Shown here in pieces: positions 9,473-18,600 of a DNA stretch of 64,000 bases (its first letter is position 1; each line of letters opens with the position of its first letter). Source of the stretch: Vibrio spartinae (GTDB lineage: Bacteria > Pseudomonadota > Gammaproteobacteria > Enterobacterales > Vibrionaceae); the NCBI RefSeq assembly GCF_024347135.1, contig NZ_AP024907.1:363001-427000 (forward strand). The letters run 5' to 3'. Position numbers and translations under genes: made by a program. The notes under the pieces were generated by a model, which searched no databases, was not told the DNA's origin, and saw only the letters and a list, made by a program, of their open reading frames with translations.

Positions 9473-10507
9473 ATGAGCAACTCCCTTGTCTCGGACAAGC
9501 CGATCGTCTTTAGTGGTGTTCAACCTTCCGGTGAACTCAGTATTGGTAACTACTTGGGTGCGCTTCGTCAATGGCATCAGATGCAAGATGAATACAACTG
9601 TCAGTACTGTATTGTTGATCTTCATGCTATCACCGTGCGTCAGGATCCAAAAACGTTGCATGAAGCAACACTCGACGCACTGGCGATTTGTCTCGCGGTT
9701 GGCATTGACCCAAGTAAAAGCACATTATTTGTTCAGTCCCACGTCCCTGCTCATGCACAACTCAGTTGGCTTCTCAATTGTTATACCCAGATGGGTGAGT
9801 TGAGTCGGATGACTCAGTTCAAGGACAAATCCGCACGCTATGCCAATGACGTCAATGTCGGACTGTTTGATTATCCAGTCTTGATGGCTGCCGATATTCT
9901 TTTATATGGCACCCATCAGGTACCTGTCGGAAATGACCAGAAACAGCATCTTGAGCTGGCTCGCGATATTGCGATTCGCTTTAATAATATTTACTGTCCT
10001 GAGCAACCAATTTTCACGGTCCCTGAGCCTTACATTCCGACAGTCAATGCCCGGGTGATGAGTCTTCAGGATGCGACGAAGAAAATGTCTAAGTCGGATG
10101 ATAACCGTAAGAATGTCATCACGTTGCTTGAAGACCCGAAATCGATTCTCAAGAAGATCAATAAAGCACAAACGGATACCGAAACGCCACCACGGATTCG
10201 TCATGATGTTGAGAACAAAGCCGGAATCTCCAACCTGATGGGGCTGTACTCGGCTGCAACTGGCATGAGCTTTGCTGAAATCGAAGCAAAATATGCTGAG
10301 GTGGAAATGTACGGTCCGTTCAAGAAAGACGTCGGTGAAGCGATTGTGGCAATGCTGGAACCCGTTCAGAGTGAATATCATCGGGTTCGTGCTGATTTGG
10401 GATATCTCAATGAAGTGATGAAATCTGGCGCTGAAGCTGCGTCGGCAAAAGCTGCGCCAATCCTGAAAAAAGCATATGAAGCGGTTGGTTTTGTGACGCC
10501 ATTTTAG
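9473..10507 (+). CDS. trpS: Tryptophanyl-tRNA synthetase
   Basis: A 344-residue class I aminoacyl-tRNA synthetase. The HIGH-equivalent SIGNYLG is near residue 25, and the KMSKS motif occurs as KKMSKSDDN near residue 204. It charges tRNA-Trp. An in-frame ATG lies upstream at 9452, but the ATG at 9473 has AAGGA at 9461-9465 and matches the family N-terminus. It ends the conserved aroK-to-trpS run and is followed by a clear terminator. Confidence 0.97.
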   Translation: MSNSLVSDKPIVFSGVQPSGELSIGNYLGALRQWHQMQDEYNCQYCIVDLHAITVRQDPKTLHEATLDALAICLAVGIDPSKSTLFVQSHVPAHAQLSWLLNCYTQMGELSRMTQFKDKSARYANDVNVGLFDYPVLMAADILLYGTHQVPVGNDQKQHLELARDIAIRFNNIYCPEQPIFTVPEPYIPTVNARVMSLQDATKKMSKSDDNRKNVITLLEDPKSILKKINKAQTDTETPPRIRHDVENKAGISNLMGLYSAATGMSFAEIEAKYAEVEMYGPFKKDVGEAIVAMLEPVQSEYHRVRADLGYLNEVMKSGAEAASAKAAPILKKAYEAVGFVTPF

Positions 10508-10541
10508 CGATCACGCTATATCGTCATCATCTTGATGCTGA

Positions 10542-10568
10542 GGCTGCCTGTATCGGCAGCCTTTTTTT
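10542..10568 (+). terminator. Intrinsic terminator after trpS
   Basis: Stem GGCTGCC / GGCAGCC with a short loop, followed by seven T residues. The T-run touches the stop codon of the convergent sulfide:quinone oxidoreductase gene. Confidence 0.9.
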
Positions 10569-11838
10569 ATTGAGTCCGTTTGATCCCTGCCGCCTTCATT
10601 ATATATTTTTCATAAATCGGCTCACTGGTGCCTTTCTTCACTTTATAGAGGAAATATTTCTCGAAAGCGACTTTAGCGATGTGAACCCATTGTCCCATCG
10701 AGGTCCAGTTGGTATTCCGTGGCGGGTTTTGTGGCAGGGCAATAAACGCGGCCCCTTTATCCCCCATGTCGGCCAGACAGACAGCATTCATCGACGGTTT
10801 GGTTGTCACCGCTTCACCACGCTCAATACTGAGGATGTTTTCCACAATCGCACTGGTCATCGATTCAATCATAAAACCGGTTTTCGGTGCACCGACAGGT
10901 ACGGGCGTTTCTTCAAGTGGCGGAATCGCAACGCAAACACCGGCAGCAAAGATTTCCGGGTAAGTTGGGCTACGCTGATATTCATCAGTCAGAACAAAGC
11001 CTTTGGGGTTACATAAATCAGGGACACTAGCAATCGCAGGAGAGCCTTTAAATGGCGGCAAAAACATCGCCATATTGAAAGGTAAGTGATGTTCGAAATC
11101 GACTTCACCTTTGCGGTTGAGTTCTTCAATATGCGCCATATTGGGTTCAAAATGTGTGGTGCGCGCATTACAAATCCACTGAATGCCTCGCTCCCGGAAT
11201 TCGTGCTCCATTAATGCTTTTGAATCCCCGACACCGCCGAGTCCCATGTGGCCGATGTAAGGTTCGCTGGTGACAAACGTCATCGGTACCTGAGCGCGGA
11301 TTTTCAGTTTACGCAGCTGGCTTTCAAGCGACAGGATATATTCATAGGCCGGACCGAAACAACTGGCGCCCTGAAGCGCCCCGACAATGACTGGTCCCGG
11401 GTTGTTGATCAGCTGCTGATATGCTTCGTGAGAATGTACCGCATGGTCAACCGTACAAACTGACTGGGTATAACCATTCTCCGGCCCGGCACCGGGGACG
11501 GCTTCAAATGCCAGTTTCGGGCCGGTACAGATGGCCAAATAGTCATATTGATATTCGGTTCCGTCTTCAGTTTGCAAACATTTATCCTGAGCATGGATCT
11601 GAGCAACGCCGGAAGTATTGAACGGAATCTGGAATTTCTTGGTGTAGGGGGTCAGATCCAATACCACCTGATCTCTGGTTCGTTCGCCGAGGGCAACCCA
11701 AGGGTTGGAAGGAATAAAATGAAATTCAGCGCCCTCATTGATCAGCAGTATTTCATGATCTTTCGGTAGTTTCTGTTTTAACTCATATGCGATGGAGATG
11801 CCACCCAGCCCCGCACCAATTACGATCGTCCTTTTCAT
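10567..11838 (-). CDS. sqr: Sulfide:quinone oxidoreductase, type I-like
   Basis: A 423-residue FAD flavoprotein that oxidises sulfide to sulfane sulfur and passes electrons to quinone at the membrane. The Rossmann start GAGLGGISIAYE is at residue 8. The three cysteines of type I enzymes are present: Cys128 in SVCTVDHA, Cys160 in GASCFGPAYEY and Cys354 in NAVCLADMGD. Many segments (FIPSNPWVALG, TGPKLAFE, TSEPYIGHMG, GAPKTGFMIES, WVHIAKVAFEKYF) closely resemble the Acidithiobacillus SQR as I recall it. It stands alone, convergent with trpS and divergent from the next gene. Physiological role (detoxification or respiration) is inferred. Confidence 0.92.
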   Translation of the reverse strand: MKRTIVIGAGLGGISIAYELKQKLPKDHEILLINEGAEFHFIPSNPWVALGERTRDQVVLDLTPYTKKFQIPFNTSGVAQIHAQDKCLQTEDGTEYQYDYLAICTGPKLAFEAVPGAGPENGYTQSVCTVDHAVHSHEAYQQLINNPGPVIVGALQGASCFGPAYEYILSLESQLRKLKIRAQVPMTFVTSEPYIGHMGLGGVGDSKALMEHEFRERGIQWICNARTTHFEPNMAHIEELNRKGEVDFEHHLPFNMAMFLPPFKGSPAIASVPDLCNPKGFVLTDEYQRSPTYPEIFAAGVCVAIPPLEETPVPVGAPKTGFMIESMTSAIVENILSIERGEAVTTKPSMNAVCLADMGDKGAAFIALPQNPPRNTNWTSMGQWVHIAKVAFEKYFLYKVKKGTSEPIYEKYIMKAAGIKRTQ

Positions 11839-11863
11839 CTTTACTTACTCTCTCTTTTTTATA

Positions 11864-11877
11864 TTAGTAATTACTAA
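11864..11877. promoter_or_regulatory. Perfect palindrome TTAGTAATTACTAA upstream of sqr
   Basis: A 14-base perfect inverted repeat lies 26 bases upstream of the sqr ATG, where a repressor would block initiation. It could bind a sulfide-responsive ArsR-type or other dimeric regulator; the protein is not known and no regulator gene is adjacent. Confidence 0.4.
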
Positions 11878-12005
11878 ATTAATAATAACTGATATTGATG
11901 ATTATGCGACCGATCTGCGTCACAGAAAGGAGATCAGGTGAATAGACCGACTCCAGTGGCCGTAGAATCCCAAAAAATATAAAGGTCTATGAGGACCGGA
12001 TAAAG

Positions 12006-12021
12006 AGTGATGCATATCACC
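12006..12021. promoter_or_regulatory. CRP/FNR-family-like site
   Basis: AGTGATGCATATCACC contains GTGA-N6-TCAC, the core of a CRP-type operator. It lies 168 bases from sqr and 137 from the plus-strand gene, so it could act on either. Assignment to CRP rather than another family member is inference. Confidence 0.4.
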
Positions 12022-12157
12022 CTTTGTTTGACTGCAACTTGCCAATGAGATGGGAAGAAATATGATGGCTATCTATAAATAATATTTATATTATTAGCCA
12101 TTATTATATTGATGCAGGACTTTCGTCCTTCTTTTAATCTTAAATGATTTGATTCTT

Positions 12158-12556
12158 ATGCTAAGTCAACGTCGCTGGTTTACCATTTTATTGATGACAC
12201 TTTGTTGTGTCTGTCTAGGTTATTTCACCTTACAGATCTATCAGGCGATTTTTATTGCAGATTCTGTAACGGATGAAAAAATTCTGGATAGGAAAACGGA
12301 GTCATCGGAGCTTGTTGATCATCAATCACCACCATTAAGCCGTCATGCTGAATATCCTTCCCCAGTGATTCAATTACAGCAGACAGTCACGGATGGTTTG
12401 TTAAAAGATAATAACAATCATCTACCACTACTGCATGGTGATCTTGCTGACTTTTCGCAGAATAATATCCGTAAACAGTATGCCCAGTCAGATGAATTAC
12501 TTGATTTGAAGCAACGGTTACAGCAACTGAAGTCCGTTGCCCATCCAGAACGATAA
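12158..12556 (+). CDS. Small single-pass membrane protein, function unknown
   Basis: A 132-residue protein I do not recognise. Residues about 7-30 form one hydrophobic helix (ILLMTLCCVCLGYFTLQIY) with positive charges before it, so the remaining 100 polar residues are probably periplasmic. The C-terminus is a likely short coiled coil (ELLDLKQRLQQLKS). The ATG at 12158 is preferred over a TTG at 12149; no strong ribosome site is seen. It ends 49 bases before the giant RHS gene in the same direction, so the two may be one transcript. It could aid export or anchoring of that protein, but nothing in the sequence proves it. Confidence 0.6.
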   Translation: MLSQRRWFTILLMTLCCVCLGYFTLQIYQAIFIADSVTDEKILDRKTESSELVDHQSPPLSRHAEYPSPVIQLQQTVTDGLLKDNNNHLPLLHGDLADFSQNNIRKQYAQSDELLDLKQRLQQLKSVAHPER

Positions 12557-12605
12557 ATAATTACGCCCCAAATTATAAACAATTGCCAGTGGTCTCAATC
12601 GCCTT

Positions 12606-15600
12606 ATGAAAATAACAATGACTCGAACCGTGACATCATTCTGTGTCTTATTATGCAGTGTGTTTCTTTTTAACAATCCAGCTGCTTATGGCGCGACCGG
12701 AGAGAAATCAGTTCAGCTTTCCGGCAAGTTTCAGGCTTCGGGAGGTGAGGCAACCTATTCACTACCGATACATATCTCTCCGGGCAGAGCCGGTCATCAA
12801 CCGAAGCTGAGCTTTGAATATCGAAGTGATTCACCGAATGGTAATTTGGGGGTGGGATGGTCGCTCGGTGGTGTGTCGAATATTCGTCGTTGTGGTAAAA
12901 ATCTACTCAAAGATGGGCGCTGGGGTGGCGTTAATTTTGATGGTAATGATCGTTACTGTTTAGATGGGCAACGTTTAATTGCTGTGTCGGGAAGAAATGG
13001 AGGGGACCTGACCGAATACCGTCTGGAAAAAAATGGCTATGATAAAATTGTATCATTTGGTCAAACGGCTGGCAGTGGTCCTGCTTATTTTAAGATCTGG
13101 CGTAAAGATGGTTCGGTGTATGAATATGGCAATAGTGCAGATTCTCGAGTTGAATTACCGGGGCAGAGTCATGTTTATCAATGGACGCTGAATAAGATTA
13201 CCGATGGCAGTAAAAATAATCATGTTACGTTTTTGTATGCAGAAGATAATGGTGCCGGTACCCATGTTCTGAATCAGATTCAGTATGTCGGGGGTAAAAT
13301 TAATTTTCAGTATGAAGACCGCTCAGACAAAGTTTCTCAATACTTTTATGGCGCTAGACTGAATCGTAATTTTCGCTTAAAAACCGTTCATACCTACGAC
13401 CGCAATAACCAGCTCATCGGTGATTATCATCTGGCTTATCACTATTCTGCCGGGACTGCGCGGAGTCTCTTGAGTCAGATCGAATATTGTGCCGGTGGTG
13501 AGTGCTCAACGGCACTGAAATTTAACTGGGCAGAGACCGGTCGGGTTCAGCTCGATGGCGGACGGGAAACCAGTTTCTATCGGCCTCAGTTTATTGATCA
13601 GAATAATGATGGTGTCAGCACTCTTTATGGTCGGGTTTCGTCGATTAATAGTCAGGGCTTATTCCGGATTAAAAACCCAATCGCTGAAGTGCCGTACTCG
13701 CCTGTTGAACCGGGTAAAGAGACCGCGTCTGTGAAATCTTTTGCACTTCAAGGAAAAGTGAATGCAGTATCAGTAAAAATAAATCAGTGTCGGCAAACAA
13801 ATGTTGGTGCCTCTTTTCAAAAGACTGATGGGAGCTATGAAGCATACTGTCATGATCCGCAATCCCCCCAATTTTGGTCGAGTGGGACGAATGCCGGGGA
13901 TTTTAATGGGGACAGTGCCGAAGAACTGATTAAGGGGTATCAGGTCGCGGATTTTAATGGTGACGGATTAGACGATAAATATATATTTGATAATCCCAGC
14001 AAAGGTTATAAATATATAATCACTGGAAAGGGTGAACAAACATTAGTTGATCATGACAACAAAACGCTGAAAGCCCTCGCTGATGTGAACAATGATGGTT
14101 ATTTAGATGTTGTGATGCAAGACCGGGCCGGTAAACTCTTTCTTTATTTGTTTAACGGTCAGTCATTTAATCCACCAATTACGCTGAATCATTCGGTCGT
14201 ATTGGATAAAAATATATCATTTGTTGATATCAATAATGACGGCTATCCAGAGCTGGCTTACAACGGGAAATTTTATCGCAACCGCTTTGGTATCATAACC
14301 CAAGAAGTGCTTCTTGATCTGCCTTTTGATTCTCTGACAACGGGGGATTGGAATGGCGATGGCTGGGCGGATTTAGTTGATAATGATTCAACCGACAGGA
14401 AAAAATCTAAGCTTTATTACTCCACTCCAGCTATTCAAGACAAAATTACATCGTTTCAGGAAGATGCAATTCAGTTCAATGTGACTTATAAGCCAGCTGT
14501 CGATCGCTCTGTACTGACTCAGTCTTTCTATGATGCAAATAATATTCGTAATGTTACCCCGCGTCGTTATTTAGTGTCTCAAGTGATGAAGCAGCCCAAG
14601 GGGTACGGGTCAACCCAGTATACTTATTATTATGTCGGTGCCAAATTACATCGTCTCGGTGGGGGCTTTCTCGGATTTGCCCAGATTACCGAAGTTGAAA
14701 ATGCAGAAGTTTCGACCAAAACCATTACCGATTTTGAGCAGTTGGATTTGGTCAAAGTCGGTAAAACCAACCGAGTCCGTGTTTATAAAAATAATCATCT
14801 GATTTCCGATACGAGCTACGCTTATACCCGTAAAGATCATCGTGGCTATCAGGCTAATTATTATCAGATTTATGCCAGTACCATGACACAAAAGCAGTAT
14901 GGACTGGCGAATCCGGCCATTGAAAAACAACAGGTGACTCAACGGGTACTGAACCAGTTTGGCAGCCTGACAGACGAAAAAGTTACCATCACCAGTGGCT
15001 TAGAAGGTACGGGTAGCTACACGCAGCATCAGCGTTATGAATACCTTTCCACCGGTGTCAATCAGGACCATTCTATCTTCGATGTGACCACAACCAGTCA
15101 GATCGATAATTTATCTGCAATTTTGGGGCGTTATAAAGCAGGTATCAGTCGTTATTGCTCGTCTCAAGGGACGATGTATTTCAAACCAAATAACTATGTC
15201 GTCATTCTCCATGGTGAGGTGGATACCCCGATTCTATTAGAGCGCTACGGAGAATATTTTAAATATTCGGTGCAGTCAGTTGCGACTGATTTGGATGGAT
15301 TAACCCGCTATCAAGGCGCTTTAACACAGGTCAGTGCGCAGGAATTTGCGCAGTCCGGTGCCAATGGATGTGGTAGTTACGGGTTGGCGGATGTCAATGG
15401 CGATGGTGTACCGGAGATCACAACATCCCGCTCGACAAATGTTCAGTTAGTGACTGAGTCAGGCAATAACTACTGGCAGCTTGGCGCGGTTAAGAACGTG
15501 GTTTCAACGTTGACGGATGAAACCTCCGGGTTGAAGCGAACCACCAAACAGTCATTCTCTTATAGCTCTCAAGGCTTTATGACGTCACAAGTGACTCAGG

Positions 15601-18600
15601 GCGCTGAATATGAGTCTACCGGTGAAGCTGCAATCAGTCACAACGAGTTACGTAAATCGTATCAGTATGATGATTGGGGGAATGTAACCGCTGAGAGTAT
15701 TCAGGGGACGGATCTGCCGCAGAGAACCACGGCAACCCAGTATGACAGTGACGGTTTGTCTGTGACTGCATCTGTTAATGCGATGGGGCAGAAAACGACG
15801 GTTAAATATAACGGACAGGGATTACTGAAACAATCAGTGAGTCCACTTAAATCCCGGACGACAAGCTATCGTTATGATGTTTTTGGGCGAGTGGTATCTG
15901 AAACGCTTCCTGGTGTTCGTAATATTAATCAGACCCGTTATCAGTTAGGCGGGCAATGTCCGCAGCATCTGCCACAGACGGTTTCTTGTGTCACGACCAC
16001 GGTAGCAACGGGTGCTGAAAGTATCATTCAGTATGATTATGCCGGCCGGGAAATCCGTAACTTACACCGCGGTTTTCAGGGACGATGGGTTGCCGTTGAT
16101 ACTAGTTGGGATCGCAACGGACGTAAGATCAGAGTTACGCGACCTTACTTCCTGTCAGAAACGCATCCTGCTGCTGTGACTTTCGGCTATGACTTGCTCA
16201 ACCGGGAGGTACTTAAATCTGAACCAGCCGATGGCGGTAAGCGGGCTGTATACCAAACGGTTTATCAGGGGCTGAAAACCACGGTGACTGATGGCCGAGG
16301 CTATCAGCACAGTACCCAAAGTAATGTCATGGGATATATTCTGCGTAAAGATGAGCCGCTCGGTGCCTATCAGACCTATGATTATTACCCTGACGGGAGC
16401 TTACGATCCAGTCAGGACTCGAAGGGCAATGTCACCCGTATCCGTTATGATTCGCTTGGTCACCGGTCATTTTTGGATGACCCGGATATGGGCCAATGGT
16501 CTTATCGTTATAATGCTCTGGGTGAACTGGTTTACAAGCAGGACGCCAACGGTGTTATCACAAAGATCGTTTATGATGGACTTGGCCGCAAAGTCAAACA
16601 GACTGAAGGCGGTGCGGTTTCAAACTGGCGTTATGACGAGCGAGGCGCGATTGGTGTGATTGCTGGTTTCTCCGGTAACGGTAATGAAACTGACTATTAC
16701 TACAATCAGTCGGGATTGGTTGAAGAAATCGCTGTCAGAGTCAAAGGGGAAAAATTCAGTACCCACTATTTCTATGATGACTATGAACGGGTTTCCAGAG
16801 AAGTGCGGCCGAACGGAACCGATACATCGGTCTGGGGTAAAGCCAATTCAGTCTCGCAAAGTAGTAATGCACAGGAACGTCTGGCCGTCGAATATGTGTA
16901 TAACCCATATGGTTATGTTGCCGCAGTCCGAAGCCCGCGCAGCTATGCTGATGAAGTCTTTACCAGTGCCAGCTACCGGGAAGATATTCGTCAGTTACTT
17001 GATGAAGCGATTGCTCAGGCTAGTGTTTATCTGAAGAAAGCGGAGCGTTACTCGACTCAGACAACCTTCTTTAAAGAGAAAGCGGATGAATATAACCAGA
17101 AAATGGTCAATGTACATACGCTGGACAGCGCTTCGGCGGCGATGCTGGCCGGTGGTTATCGCTATAAACAGTGGTGTAACAGCAGTGGTGAATGTTATCT
17201 CCGCCCCGGGACTTGGGTTCTGCTCCATGATGATGTCTCTATTCCGCTTGATATAACCTTAGATGGTGCAATTTACCGACTGACAACGACGCTGGCTGGC
17301 AGTGGTGATGGTATCCGACGTTATCATGCTTCGGTATCGCCTGTGAGTGATACTGAATTTAACAGTCAGTCCTTAACTGCTGCACATGATTATTTGCTGA
17401 CGGATTATGATCATAATGGTCAGCCGGATCTGATGAGTACACAGGATATTTATATTGCACAGGCTGATGCACAAACCCGAGAAGAGTTGCACTTTACGGC
17501 TGATGAGCTCGATGAAGCTGCCACTATTGCCGGCAGCCGGTATAAATTCTATACCCATCTCGCCAGTCAACTGATTGCTTTGTCAGAAAAAGTCGCCAAT
17601 TTGAGCGGGCTCTATTGTGAGTATGCCAATCAGTTAGGAGGCAGCCAAGTTGATGCGGCACAACGCAGTCAGTGCCAGAATACCGCAACGACCAGCCAGG
17701 CCGATCATCTCAACCTGATTTTGACACAGTCCGAGTTAGCAGAATCTGCGGATAACCCGGCTTATATCTACTACTGGCAACGCCGCGATACCGATGCTTA
17801 CGATCATACCCTGTCGGAAACGCTGGGAAATGGGTTGGCGAATACCTATATTCATGATCAGGCTACTGGTCGTCCGAGTATGATTACCACGCATAAAGCG
17901 AGTGTGTTGTTGAATCGTCAGCTGGCCGGTAGCCTCAACTCCGGGCAGGTGATCCGTTCTCTCGTGTACCGCTACGATCAACATAACAACGTGGTTTATC
18001 GGCAGGATGAGCAACTGGGAATTACCGATCAATGGTCATATGACGGACTGGATCGGGTGACATCCAATACTATTGCGCTGGATGATCCGAACCGCCATGG
18101 TAAAGATAACCCTGATTTCGAAGCGTCGTTCAGTTATCGCTATGACAGCCTCGGCAATATCACTTATAAGCAGGGCATCGGTGATTATGAGTACGACGGT
18201 AAAGCTGCCGGGCCACATGCTGTCACTAAGGCAAACGGACTGAACTATACCTATGACCATGCAGGAAATATGTTACAGGCCCGAGGCGCCGGTAGCAGTG
18301 AAAACGAGCGGACACTGAGCTGGAATGCGTTTAACAAGCCGGAAACGATTACGCGTAACGGTAATACGGTGACCTTCAAGTATGATGCTGAACATAACCG
18401 CTATCTGAAAACGACCAGTGACGGTAAGGAGACGTTCTACTTCGGTAAATACTATGAACGGGTGACCGATACCAAGACCGGTGAAGTACAGCATAAACAC
18501 TTTATTTATGCCGATGGTAAGCTGATCGCGCTGAATACGCAGGTCAAAGATGCCGATGATAAGCTGAAAGATAAGCAGATACGTTATCTGCATTATGACG

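Larger units (their letters stand above)
11839..12157. promoter_or_regulatory. Divergent intergenic region between sqr and the small membrane gene
   Basis: This 319-base gap must hold promoters in both directions. It contains a perfect 14-base palindrome next to the sqr start, a GTGA-N6-TCAC element near the middle, and AT-rich tracts (about 12075-12110) before the plus-strand gene. I see no ORF or RNA gene in it. Confidence 0.6.

Noticed and set aside
12600..12620. Alternative ATG of the RHS protein at 12618
   Set aside because: Both starts give a signal peptide and neither has a strong ribosome site; 12606 was kept, and the choice does not change the mature protein.
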